Below, one piece after another: positions 8,738 through 17,681 of a stretch of 40,477 nt of DNA. Numbering within the stretch: the first letter of the stretch is position 1; the number at the start of each line of letters is the position of its first letter. Origin of the DNA: Citromicrobium sp. (lineage in GTDB: Bacteria; Pseudomonadota; Alphaproteobacteria; Sphingomonadales; Sphingomonadaceae); contig QFNA01000045.1 in the NCBI GenBank assembly GCA_003248395.1, forward strand, positions 1-40,477, in the 5' to 3' direction. The notes beneath the pieces are model-generated. The model was not told the DNA's origin. It did not search any database and saw nothing but the letters and a program-made list of their open reading frames with translations. The translations under genes were made by a program, and so were the position numbers.

Positions 8738-9648
8738 TATTGAGCGCTCCCCATCGTCATGCTGCGTGGGCAAGGTCCGTCCTCGCAGCGCAAATAGGCG
8801 CGATCCGGCACCCGCATGTCGATCGCAACTGCCTTCCCGCCGATCAGCCGGTTTCGCCCATCCATCTCGGCAAATCGGATCAGTGCCGCCGGTCCCTGGT
8901 CTCCCTCCGGAAGCGCAAGCATCTGGCCGGTCTTGAAGGTAAGGTTCCAGCGCCGATTGCCGACCCATTCTGCTGCCGCAACCTGCGGCTTGAGTGCCGG
9001 GGCGGCGTCGAGAAGGTCACCGAGCTCTCCTACTTGCTTCTGCGCACCCGGCCCGCTCACCAGCAACAAGCTCCCCGCTTTCTCCTTCGAAATTGGCTCG
9101 AGCTCGTGCCCTTGGCTGTCGACAAGGATCAGGCGATCAGCTTTCTGAACGACGGCATGAGGCTCACGCTCGACGATGTCGATACGAAGCATGTCGGGCA
9201 GCTGGCGCGATACCCGCGCATCTTTCACCCAAGGCAATTCGAGCAGGTTGTCGCGAATTGTGTCGAGCTCGACCAGTGGCATCGGCCGATCCTGCTGGCC
9301 GAGTACGCGCTGGTATATGACTTGCTCGTTCATCCGTTCGACGCCGGTTATCCGGACCGTTCGGACTTCGAATCCGGCGCGGCTGGCAGATTTCGCCAGC
9401 TCGGTCCGCGCCAATTCCGGAACACCGGCAAAACTTGCAACTGTCCAGGCGACAAGAAGGCCAATTGCGACAATCACATAGAGAAAGAACTTGTGCCATT
9501 GCTCTTCGGTGAAGGGGAGAGCGGCCATTAGACTGTCGAAAACGCCGGATGTCCGTTTTCTGGCAACGCGCACTTTCTGGTTGCGATTCTTGACCGCGGC
9601 GGAACGTCGCACGCCAGTCGGATTGCGCCTAACCTTCGGCATCGTCAT
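8737..9648 (-). CDS. ftsQ: Cell division protein FtsQ
   Basis: Bitopic divisome protein that links cytoplasmic and periplasmic division proteins. 303 residues from ATG 9648 (a second ATG at 9642 is equally possible). A very basic cytoplasmic tail (~50 residues with RRNPTGVRR and RVARKRT) precedes one membrane helix (FFLYVIVAIGLLVAWTVASF). The POTRA domain starts around VRTVRITGVERM, and the FtsQ/DivIB beta domain follows with ELPWVKDARVSRQLPDML and VEREPHAV. The gene overlaps the end of ddl by 20 nt and touches ftsA by one base. The C-terminal extension with two Cys (RCEDGPCPRS) is an additional detail. Confidence 0.95.
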   Translation of the reverse strand: MTMPKVRRNPTGVRRSAAVKNRNQKVRVARKRTSGVFDSLMAALPFTEEQWHKFFLYVIVAIGLLVAWTVASFAGVPELARTELAKSASRAGFEVRTVRITGVERMNEQVIYQRVLGQQDRPMPLVELDTIRDNLLELPWVKDARVSRQLPDMLRIDIVEREPHAVVQKADRLILVDSQGHELEPISKEKAGSLLLVSGPGAQKQVGELGDLLDAAPALKPQVAAAEWVGNRRWNLTFKTGQMLALPEGDQGPAALIRFAEMDGRNRLIGGKAVAIDMRVPDRAYLRCEDGPCPRSMTMGSAQ

Positions 9649-10603
9649 CCCGTTTCGAATGGTGCTTCAGTCCGGCATCGATAATCGTTTCCACCAGATC
9701 GCCGTACTCGAGGCCGACATAACGCGCTTGCTCTGGCACGAGACTTAGAGGCGTCATTCCAGGCTGCGTGTTCGTTTCGAGGACGAACAAACCGTCTTCG
9801 CCCTGCTCTTCATCCCAGCGAAAGTCGGTGCGGCTCGTGCCGCGACAGCCGAGGACCGCATGCGACTTCAATGCGATATCGAGGCACAGGTCACGAATAT
9901 GCTCGGGAATATCCGCCGGACAGACATGATCGGTCATGCCATCGGTATATTTGGCGTCGAAATCGTAGAAACCGCTCTTGGGCTTGAGTTCGGTTACCGC
10001 AAGTGCGCGGGGCCCATCGGAAAAATCGACCACGGCTGCGGTCATTTCGCGACCCTTGATGTAGGGCTCGGCAAGCAGGGTCTCGAAATCCTGCCACGGA
10101 CCTTCGGCATCTCGTGAAATCGGATTGCCGTAATTGCCGTCTTCGGTCACGATCGCCACGCCCACCGAACTGCCTTCGTTGACTGGCTTGAGCACAAAGG
10201 GGCGTGGCAGTGGATCGCGTTCGAATACGTCCGCGCTCCTGACGATCCGCCCGCCTGGCATGGGAATGCCGTGCGGCACGAGCGCCTGTTTGGTCAATTG
10301 CTTGTCGATCGCGATGACCGAGGTGGCGAGACCGGAATGCGTATAGGGGATTCCCATCAGGTCGAGCATGCCCTGAACGCTCCCGTCCTCTCCCGGCACG
10401 CCGTGCAAGGCATTGAAAACGATATTAGGGGCGGCCTCAGCGATCCGTGCCGCGACCTGCCTGTCCATATCGATCCGCGTCACGCGATGGCCGCGTTCTT
10501 CCAGTGCTTTCGCAACCCCTTCGCCAGACATCAGCGATACCGGCCGCTCGTTGGCCCAGCCACCCATCAGGACAGCAACATGCAGTTTGGCGAGATCGGT
10601 CAT
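9629..10603 (-). CDS. ddl: D-alanine--D-alanine ligase
   Basis: ATP-grasp enzyme that joins two D-Ala for the pentapeptide added by MurF. 324 residues, start ATG 10603 with GAGGAA, which itself overlaps the murB stop. Motifs in order: VLMGGWANERPVSLMSG (N-terminal domain, catalytic Glu and Ser), ALHGVPGEDGSVQG, FVLKPVNEGSSVGV (ATP grasp), DFDAKYTDG, and VLETNTQPGMTPLSLVP carrying the metal-binding Glu/Asn. The length is typical of the family. Its place between murB and ftsQ is the usual alphaproteobacterial order. Confidence 0.97.
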   Translation of the reverse strand: MTDLAKLHVAVLMGGWANERPVSLMSGEGVAKALEERGHRVTRIDMDRQVAARIAEAAPNIVFNALHGVPGEDGSVQGMLDLMGIPYTHSGLATSVIAIDKQLTKQALVPHGIPMPGGRIVRSADVFERDPLPRPFVLKPVNEGSSVGVAIVTEDGNYGNPISRDAEGPWQDFETLLAEPYIKGREMTAAVVDFSDGPRALAVTELKPKSGFYDFDAKYTDGMTDHVCPADIPEHIRDLCLDIALKSHAVLGCRGTSRTDFRWDEEQGEDGLFVLETNTQPGMTPLSLVPEQARYVGLEYGDLVETIIDAGLKHHSKRDDDAEG

Positions 10604-10612
10604 CTCAGTTCC

Positions 10613-11578
10613 TCAAGGCCGTCCGACACGCTGGATTTCCCACTCCAACATGATCCCCGAATTCGCATAGACACGGCGCTTCACTTCCTCGCCTAGACCT
10701 TCGATATCGGCGCTCGTCGCGCTTCCGGTATTGATCAGGAAATTCGTGTGTTTCTCGCTCACCTGAGCGCCGCCCATTTCAAGCCCGCGACACCCGGCAG
10801 CATCGACCAGCTGCCAAGCCTTGTCGCCGGGCGGATTCTTGAAGGTCGATCCGCCAGTCTTCGTCCTCAATGGCTGCGACGTTTCGCGGGCCGCTGCGAT
10901 CCGGTCCATCTCGGCACCGATCGCGCTCGGGTCGCCAGGCGTTCCACGAAATCTGGCGCCAACGACGATTGCGCCAGGTGGAAGTGCCGAGTGACGGTAG
11001 GTATATTGCAAGTCGCTCGCCGGCATCGTGTGGCATTCGCCGCCAGGCATGACGACGTCGCAGTCTACGAGTACATCGCTAACTTCGCGGCCATAGGCGC
11101 CACCGTTCATTCTCACAAAACCGCCTACGGTCCCGGGAATTCCGCGCATGAACTCCAAACCGGCAATGCCGGCGTCTCGCGCCGCTGACGCAACCAGTAT
11201 GCCATGCGCGCCGCCGCCACATGCAACCAGATTGTCGGCCATGATCTCGACCTTGGCAAACGCCTTGCCGAGCTTCACCACCACCCCCGGAACGCCGCCA
11301 TCGCGCACGATCAGGTTTGACCCCAGACCAAGCGCCATGACCGGCAGGTCGCCGGCGAGGCGGCGGAGGAACTCCCGCAGATCATCACTGTCTGCGGGCT
11401 CGTATAACCAGTCCGCCTTGCCGCCGGTCTTGAACCAGACATGCTTCGCCAAGGGTGCGTCGGGCGTCAACGTCCCCCGAAGTTCGTCGGTCGAGACGGG
11501 CGCTATCACGCCGCCTTCGACGGCGCAGTCGGGTGCCATCCCGCTATCCCAGTTCGGCACGTCGTCAGGCTGGTCCAT
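10613..11578 (-). CDS. murB: UDP-N-acetylenolpyruvoylglucosamine reductase MurB
   Basis: FAD enzyme that reduces UDP-GlcNAc-enolpyruvate to UDP-MurNAc with NADPH. Start ATG 11578 forms a TGATG overlap with murC; an in-frame upstream start would extend into murC. 321 residues. Visible: KTGGKADWLYEP, LGLGSNLIVRDGG (FAD binding), RGIPGTVGGFVRMNGGAYG, YRHSALP, and GGSTFKNPPG with the catalytic Ser, then KHTNFLIN. The C-terminal Glu lies in LEWEIQRV. It fits the shorter MurB class lacking the extra loop of the E. coli type. Confidence 0.97.
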   Translation of the reverse strand: MDQPDDVPNWDSGMAPDCAVEGGVIAPVSTDELRGTLTPDAPLAKHVWFKTGGKADWLYEPADSDDLREFLRRLAGDLPVMALGLGSNLIVRDGGVPGVVVKLGKAFAKVEIMADNLVACGGGAHGILVASAARDAGIAGLEFMRGIPGTVGGFVRMNGGAYGREVSDVLVDCDVVMPGGECHTMPASDLQYTYRHSALPPGAIVVGARFRGTPGDPSAIGAEMDRIAAARETSQPLRTKTGGSTFKNPPGDKAWQLVDAAGCRGLEMGGAQVSEKHTNFLINTGSATSADIEGLGEEVKRRVYANSGIMLEWEIQRVGRP

Positions 11579-12987
11579 CAGACCCCGCGCTCCTGCGCGA
11601 TGGCGTCCGCCAGGCCCGCTGCCCATTTCGTGATGTCACCCGCACCGAGGCAAACGACCAGGTCGCCTTCACCTGCTTCATTCGCAAGTTGCCGAGCCAG
11701 ATCCTCTCGGTCGGACACAGTCGTGGCGGCGCGGTGCCCACGCGACTTCAACCCCTCGACGAGCGTTAATGCGTCGATACCGTCGATCGGATCTTCGCCG
11801 GCTGCGTAGACCGGGGTGACGTAAACGGCATCCGCCTCGTTGAACGCCCCCTGGAAGTCTTCCATCAGATCACGCAGACGGGTGTAACGATGCGGCTGTA
11901 CCACCGCGATAACGCGGCCCTGCGACGCCTCGCGCGCGGCTGAGAGCACTGCGCGAATTTCCACTGGATGATGGCCATAATCGTCGATGATCTTCACGCC
12001 ACCGACTTCGCCAACCTTGGTGAAGCGCCGACGGACGCCGCCAAACGCCGCAAATCCGCTGGTAATGACGCTGTCCGGACACCCCATTTCGATCGCCACG
12101 GCAATCGCAGCGAGCGCATTCTGCACATTGTGCCTGCCGGGCATGGGCAGCATCACGCCTTCGATGCGGCGATCCTCCTCCCCGCGCTGGCGGACAATCA
12201 CATCGAACACGTTGCCGCCTTCGTGCGGCCGGACATTGATGCCGCAAATATCGGCCTGGAGCGAAAACCCATAGGTTACCACGCGCCGGTCGCGCACCTT
12301 GCCGATCACGGCCTGCACCTCGGGATGATCGATGCACAGCACCGCCGCACCGTAGAAGGGCACATTGTGGATGAACTCGACGAAAGCGTCCTTCACCCCT
12401 TCAAAATCGCCATAGTGATCGAGATGTTCGGGATCGATGTTGGTCACGACGGCTATGGTCCCGTCCAATCTCAGGAAGCTGCCGTCGCTTTCGTCTGCCT
12501 CCACGACCATCCATTCGCTGTCGCCCAGCCTGGCGTTGGAGCCGTATTGCTCGATAATCCCGCCATTGATGACTGTCGGGTCGATATTCCCGTGGTCGAG
12601 CAGGCTCGCTATCATGCTCGTCGTGGTGGTTTTGCCGTGCGTTCCAGCAACTGCGACAGTCGATTTCAGCCGCATCAATTCGGCAAGCATTTCGGCCCGG
12701 CGGACGACCGGGATACGATTTTCCAGCGCATGGGCGACTTCGGGGTTTGTCCGCTTCACCGCCGTCGAGGTTACGACAACGGCCGCACCGTCGACATGCT
12801 CTTTTTCGTGACCGATTTTCACGGCGATGCCCTGCGAGCGCAGACGCTCGACTACGGCGCTTTCGTTCAGGTCACTGCCCTGCACTGTATAACCGAGATT
12901 GTTCATCACCTCGGCAATGCCGGACATGCCAATGCCCCCGATGCCGACGAAATGGATCACTCCGATATCGGTCGAAACGCCTTTCAT
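11578..12987 (-). CDS. murC: UDP-N-acetylmuramate--L-alanine ligase MurC
   Basis: First amino-acid ligase of the Mur pathway, adding L-Ala to UDP-MurNAc. 469 residues from ATG 12987, preceded by GGGAGAG. Domain 1 has HFVGIGGIGMSG (UDP binding), domain 2 has the P-loop AGTHGKTTTT and EADESDGSF, and domain 3 has MPGRHNVQNALAA and IDDYGHHPVEI. The start forms an ATGA overlap with the stop that murG would use in its proper frame. Because murG is frameshifted, murC is also in one continuous reading frame with murG, so a MurG-MurC fusion protein would be read through; see the findings. Confidence 0.97.
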   Translation of the reverse strand: MKGVSTDIGVIHFVGIGGIGMSGIAEVMNNLGYTVQGSDLNESAVVERLRSQGIAVKIGHEKEHVDGAAVVVTSTAVKRTNPEVAHALENRIPVVRRAEMLAELMRLKSTVAVAGTHGKTTTTSMIASLLDHGNIDPTVINGGIIEQYGSNARLGDSEWMVVEADESDGSFLRLDGTIAVVTNIDPEHLDHYGDFEGVKDAFVEFIHNVPFYGAAVLCIDHPEVQAVIGKVRDRRVVTYGFSLQADICGINVRPHEGGNVFDVIVRQRGEEDRRIEGVMLPMPGRHNVQNALAAIAVAIEMGCPDSVITSGFAAFGGVRRRFTKVGEVGGVKIIDDYGHHPVEIRAVLSAAREASQGRVIAVVQPHRYTRLRDLMEDFQGAFNEADAVYVTPVYAAGEDPIDGIDALTLVEGLKSRGHRAATTVSDREDLARQLANEAGEGDLVVCLGAGDITKWAAGLADAIAQERGV

Positions 12988-14136
12988 TGTCCGCTCTCCC
13001 GAGTGAGATCCCGGATCGATTGACCCGCGGCCAAGCCCTGGGTTGCGCCGCGCGCATTGTTTCCGCCTACGCGGATCACGTCCATCATGTCCGCTCCGCC
13101 AAAACTCTCGACCAGGTCGGCCAGATCTTCCTTGCGGGTCTTCGGCAAGCACACGGATTTGCTTGGCGAGTTCTTTGGCCTCGAACCGTTCCTGTCGGAT
13201 CATCCGCGCGCCGCCTGTCTTCACCATCTCGCGCGTGTTTGCGGCTTGGTGGTCGTCGGTCGCAATGGGCAGGGGGATGAGGATGGCAGGGCGGCCGACT
13301 GCAGTCAGTTCCGCTATCGTCGATGCCCCCGCGCGACCGATAAAGAGATGCGCATCGGCAAGCCGCGTCGCCATATCCTCGAAATAGGTGCCCAGTTCGG
13401 CGGGAATGCCATGGCTGCGATAGCGCTCACGGACCGGTTCGAGATCTTCGGCGCGGCATTGCTGGGTCACTTGCAGGCGCTGCCGGATCGCTGGAGGCAA
13501 CATGGCGAGCCCGTCGGGCACGACTTCGGAAAGGACGCGGGCACCCTGACTGCCGCCGGTGACCATGACGCGCAACAGGCCATCCTCGCCATAAGCCGGA
13601 AACGGTTCATCGCGCAGCGACAGCACCGACGCGCGAACCGGATTGCCGACGAGATGAACTTTGTCCTGCAGTTTCGGCTTCATGCGTCGAACGTCAGGAT
13701 AGGCAGTCGCGATCGCCTGAACCTGGCCCGCTAGCAGGCGGTTGACCCGGCCCAAAACGGCGTTCTGCTCGTGAACGATGGTGGGAATTTTCGCTGAAGT
13801 CGAGGCCAGGATTGCCGGCAGCGACGGATAGCCGCCGAAGCCGACGACCGCACTTGGCTCGAATGTCTCGAACAAGCGCAATGCCATGCGCCGCCCCTCG
13901 GCGACCGCCTTCATACCCTTGAGCCAATGAAGCGGATTCTTGCCGAAACGGCCTGCCGGAATGACATGCGCAGGCATGGAATCCGGCTTGCCAGGGATCT
14001 CGGCGCCGCGCGCATCCGTGATGAGCGCTATGTGATGGCCACGCCGCTCCAGCTCCTCTGCAAGTGCAAACGCAGGCAGCAAGTGACCGCCAGTTCCACC
14101 CGCGGCAAGGACATAATGCCGGTTCGACGCGGTCAC
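12984..14136 (-). CDS. murG: MurG glycosyltransferase, frameshift and deletion near 3' end
   Basis: GT28 transferase that adds GlcNAc to lipid I to make lipid II at the inner membrane face. GTG 14136 overlaps the ftsW stop (GTGA). Residues 1-~330 are intact: AAGGTGGHLLPAFALA, VVGFGGYPSLPAI, HEQNAVLGRVNR, VTGGSQGAR, and FIGRAGASTIAEL then PLPIATDDHQ. After VLAEDPQ (about 13130) the expected C-terminal sequence continues only in another frame, as EDLADLVESFGGADMMD and on to a TGA at 12986-12984 that overlaps the murC ATG. Compared with the family about 17-18 residues are also missing at that point. The reading frame with the N-terminus runs straight into MurC. Coordinates span both frames; total length is not a multiple of three. 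Confidence 0.85.
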
Positions 14137-15401
14137 GACGATATCTCGCGCGCCGGACGGTGAGCTTTTTCGATCATCGGATCGGCCTGCCCGAAACCGA
14201 ACAGGTCGCCAAGCCCCTGCGTCTTGCCTTTGAGGAATGGATTGCGGCGGGTAATCGCAATCAGCAATCCGACAAGGAAGCACACCGCGATTGTCGACGA
14301 ACCGCCATAGCTGACGAGCGGCAGCGTCATGCCCTTCGACGGGAACAGCTGCAGATTGACCATGATGTTGATGAAGGCCTGACCGCCGAGCAGGGCGACA
14401 AGGCCCGTGCCCGCCAACATGGCGAAAATATCTTCTTCGTCGACCAGCCGCATCAGGACCCGCGCGACGATGGCGAGATAGACCAACACGATGAAGGCGC
14501 AGGCAATCAGGCCGAATTCCTCGCCAATCACCGAGAAGATGTAGTCGGTGTGCGCCTCTGGCAGGCTCATCTTTCGGATGCCCAGACCATAGCCCGCGCC
14601 GGTCCAACCGCCGGAAAGGATCGTGCGGCTTGCCAGGTCGACCTGGTCATAGGCCGTGCCGCCGCCGAAGAATGAATCGATGCGGTGGCGCGCATTGTCG
14701 TAGAGGAAGTAGGTCGCGGTCAGCGCCGCAATGCCGATCCCGAGCACGGCGCCAAGTCGTTTGACCGGGATTCCGGCGAGCAGGATCATGACCAGCCACA
14801 TGCCGGCAAAGAGAATGGCTTCTCCAAAATTCGGCTGCAACATCAGGAGGATGAAGATAAGACCGGTCAGTCCGGTCGAAATGCCGAGAACCGGAAGGTT
14901 CGGGTCACGCATGCGCCATGACAGGATCCAGGCCAGCGCCACGGCAAAGGCCGGTTTGAGGAATTCCGAAGGCTGGAATTGCATGCCCAGCCAGATCCAG
15001 CGCCGGGCACCATTGATTTCGACACCGATGAAAGGGACGAGAAAGAGGAGGCCGAGCATCCCTGCACCGACCAGGAGCGCCAGTCGGCGGGCGTTCTCGC
15101 GCGTGAGCATCGACACGCCGAACATCACGCAGAGCGCGACCGCCTGCCAGCCGAGGTGACGGTAGAAGAAATAGAGAGGATCGAGCGTCGTGGCCGAGGT
15201 CGAGAGCCGATTGGCGCTCGCCGGGCTGGCGGCGGCGACGGCAATCGTGCCGAGCACCATCAGCAGCAGGACCATCCCGACCAGTGGCCGGTCGATTTCA
15301 CGCCACCAGATCTTGATCTCGCTCCAGCGCGACATTCTGCGGTTCGGCATGTGCGCCGGTTTGCGCCGGACACCGGGGACGAAGGGCTGCATCGAGTTCA
15401 T
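14133..15401 (-). CDS. ftsW: FtsW, septal peptidoglycan glycosyltransferase
   Basis: SEDS-family polytopic protein that polymerises lipid II at the septum together with FtsI. 422 residues; ATG 15401 overlaps the murD stop (ATGA). About ten hydrophobic helices are visible. Key segments are NGARRWIWLG and QPSEFLKPAFA (conserved SEDS region), LMLQPNFGEAILF, RTILSGGWTGAGYGLG, LPEAHTDYIFSVIGEEFG, and the family signature PLVSYGGSST near the end. The N-terminal ~25 residues are basic and cytoplasmic. It overlaps murG by four bases. Confidence 0.97.
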   Translation of the reverse strand: MNSMQPFVPGVRRKPAHMPNRRMSRWSEIKIWWREIDRPLVGMVLLLMVLGTIAVAAASPASANRLSTSATTLDPLYFFYRHLGWQAVALCVMFGVSMLTRENARRLALLVGAGMLGLLFLVPFIGVEINGARRWIWLGMQFQPSEFLKPAFAVALAWILSWRMRDPNLPVLGISTGLTGLIFILLMLQPNFGEAILFAGMWLVMILLAGIPVKRLGAVLGIGIAALTATYFLYDNARHRIDSFFGGGTAYDQVDLASRTILSGGWTGAGYGLGIRKMSLPEAHTDYIFSVIGEEFGLIACAFIVLVYLAIVARVLMRLVDEEDIFAMLAGTGLVALLGGQAFINIMVNLQLFPSKGMTLPLVSYGGSSTIAVCFLVGLLIAITRRNPFLKGKTQGLGDLFGFGQADPMIEKAHRPAREISS

Positions 15402-16598
15402 TTGAGGGCCTCGACGAGTTCGCGGAAATGGTCGCCGCGGGCCTCGAAATCGCGATACTGGTCGAAGCTGGCGCAGGCGGGAGACAGGAGCACGGTGTCG
15501 CCGCGAGCGGCGCGACTTGCGGCGCGAGTCACGGCGCGATCGAGCGTGTCGCAGGGCGTGACCGGCACGCGACCGTCGAGAAGCGCCGCGAAGTCGCGCC
15601 CGGCCTTGCCGATCGTGTAGGCGGCTTTCACATGGCCCAGTTCAGCCTCGCATTCGCCCAGCCCGGGCTCCTTGGCGAGCCCGCCGAGTATCCAGTGGAT
15701 GTTGTCGAATGCGGCGAGTGCGGGTGCGGAGGCGGCGGTGTTGGTGCCCTTGCTGTCGTTTACGAAAGCCACCCCGCCGATCTCCGCGACCCGCTCCATG
15801 CGATGCGGGAGGCCGGGGTAGGTTTTGATAGCTGCTTCGATTTTGGGAAGATTTATCCCAACTTCGCGACAAGCTTCGAGCGCTGCCGCAATATTCTGCC
15901 AGTTATGGGGCCCCTGGAGCGTTGGCACTCGACGCAGCGACTTTGGCAGCTGCCTGCCAGAAATACGGGTGAGCGGCATACCGCGTTCGTCAGCAATCGC
16001 TTTAGAAGTTGGATCGTCTAGCCCTACTATCGCCCAATTTCCTCGTTGCATCGCGAACAACCGCGCCTTGCTCGCCGCGTAAGCCTCGAAACTCTCATAC
16101 CGATCGAGGTGGTCCGGCGTGATGTTGAGCAGCACCGCCACGTCGCAGTCGAGCGAATAGGTCAGGTCGATCTGGTAGCTTGACAGCTCCAGCACATAGA
16201 CGCCGCCTTCCGGCAACGGATCCTGCTCCAAAATCGGCAGGCCGATGTTGCCGCCCATGGTGGTGGGGACGCCCGCGGTCTTGAGGATGTGGTGGACCCG
16301 CGAAGAGTTCGATATCGCCGATCACCGGCACGCCGAAGCTGTCGGCATGGGGCTTGATGGGATGGGTGTTGAGCGGGACGCCGGGGCTGACGACCACGCC
16401 TGCATAACCGGAGAGGTCCGCCTCCAGCGGATCGCCGATGGCGCAGCGACCGGCAAAGGGTTCGCGCGCCTCGGCACGGTCGTCCCACACCAGCACGTCC
16501 GCGCCGGCCGCCAGCAGCGCCTCGACCGTCGCCCGGCCGGACCGCGCGAGGCCGAGCACCGCGTATTTCTTGTCCTTCCAGGCGGGCGAGGTGATCAT
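15398..16598 (-). CDS. murD: MurD ligase, frameshifted with P-loop region missing
   Basis: UDP-MurNAc-L-Ala--D-Glu ligase. ATG 16598 (MITSPAWKDKKYAVLGLARSG) overlaps the mraY stop by ATGA. The first ~100 residues read normally to GDIELFA near 16300. The remainder, from VHHILKTAG and MGGNIGLPILEQ through ELSSYQIDL, NITPDHLDRY, FVNDSKGTNTAA and LSPACASFDQ, lies in another frame and ends at 15398. Between the two parts about 26 residues expected in MurD are absent, including the GTNGKST ATP-binding loop. As written, neither frame gives an active ligase. MurD is essential, so a sequence error is likely; the flanking parts are otherwise conserved. Confidence 0.85.
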
Positions 16599-17665
16599 CT
16601 GAGCTTGAGCGTGGCCAGACCGAGCAGTGCGAGCACGATCGCGACGATCCAGAAACGGATCACGACCTTGCTTTCCGACCAGCCAAGCTGTTCGAAGTGG
16701 TGGTGGACGGGGGCCATGCGGAAAACCCGTTTGCCGGTTCGCTTGAACCAGAAGACCTGGATGATGACGGACAGCGCCTCGAACACGAACAGGCCGCCGA
16801 CGATTGCCAGCACGACCTCGTGATGCGTCGCGACGGCAATGGCGCCGAGTGCGCCGCCCAGCGCCAGCGATCCGGTGTCGCCCATGAAGACCGCGGCGGG
16901 CGGTGCGTTGAACCAGAGGAAGGCAAGCCCCGCCCCCATGATGGCGGCGCAGAATATGGCGAGTTCCCCTGCCCCCTCCACATGCGGGATGCCGAGATAT
17001 TCGGAATAGTCGACGCGGCCGACCAGATAGGCAATCAGGGCAAAGGTGCCCGCCGCGATAATCACCGGCATCGTCGCCAGCCCGTCGAGGCCGTCGGTCA
17101 GATTGACCGCATTGCCCGCGCCGACGATCACGATGGCGGCGAAGACGAAATAGAGCGGCCCGAGCTCGATGCCGAAATTGTTGATGAAGGGCACATAGAG
17201 GAAGGTGTTGATCTGGCTGACGATGATCCAGCTCGCCACGCCCGCGACGATGAATTCGAACAGCAGCCGCACCTTGCCCGATACGCCCTTGTGGCTCGCC
17301 TTCGACACCTTGTCGTAATCGTCGAGGAAGCCGATCAGGCCGAACCCCGCGGTTACCGCGAGACAGGCCCAGACGAACGGATTGCGCAGATCCATCCACA
17401 GGATCAGCGCAATGAACAGGCTGGCGAGGATGAGCAGGCCGCCCATCGTCGGCGTGCCGACCTTGGCAAGATGCGTCTGCGGGCCGTCGGTGCGGATCGG
17501 CTGGCCCTTGCCCTGCCGCACGCGCAAGAGGTCGATGAACCGCGGCCCGATCAGCAGGCCGATGAGCAGCGCCGTGAGCAGCGTCGCGCCGGCGCGCGCC
17601 GTCTGGTAGCGCACCAGGTTCCAGACACCTTCGAAATTCAGATACTCGGCGAGCAGATAAAGCAT
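16595..17665 (-). CDS. mraY: MraY, lipid I synthase
   Basis: Phospho-MurNAc-pentapeptide transferase, which moves the precursor from UDP to undecaprenyl phosphate in the inner membrane. 356 residues, about ten membrane helices. Motifs: KVGTPTMGGLLIL, GFLDDYDKV (catalytic acidic pair), GAGNAVNLTDGLDGLA, WFNAPPAAVFMGDTGSL, and the cytoplasmic PVHHHFEQLGW His motif. ATG 17665 lies 16 nt after murF; the stop overlaps the murD ATG. Length and motifs match the family fully. Confidence 0.98.
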   Translation of the reverse strand: MLYLLAEYLNFEGVWNLVRYQTARAGATLLTALLIGLLIGPRFIDLLRVRQGKGQPIRTDGPQTHLAKVGTPTMGGLLILASLFIALILWMDLRNPFVWACLAVTAGFGLIGFLDDYDKVSKASHKGVSGKVRLLFEFIVAGVASWIIVSQINTFLYVPFINNFGIELGPLYFVFAAIVIVGAGNAVNLTDGLDGLATMPVIIAAGTFALIAYLVGRVDYSEYLGIPHVEGAGELAIFCAAIMGAGLAFLWFNAPPAAVFMGDTGSLALGGALGAIAVATHHEVVLAIVGGLFVFEALSVIIQVFWFKRTGKRVFRMAPVHHHFEQLGWSESKVVIRFWIVAIVLALLGLATLKLR

Positions 17666-17681
17666 CGGGCCGCGCAGGCTC

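Noticed and set aside
11578..14607. Reading the whole 1009-codon frame as one natural fusion gene including its first 156 codons
   Set aside because: The first part is a shadow of ftsW; MurG begins at GTG 14136. Only the MurG-to-MurC continuity is of interest.
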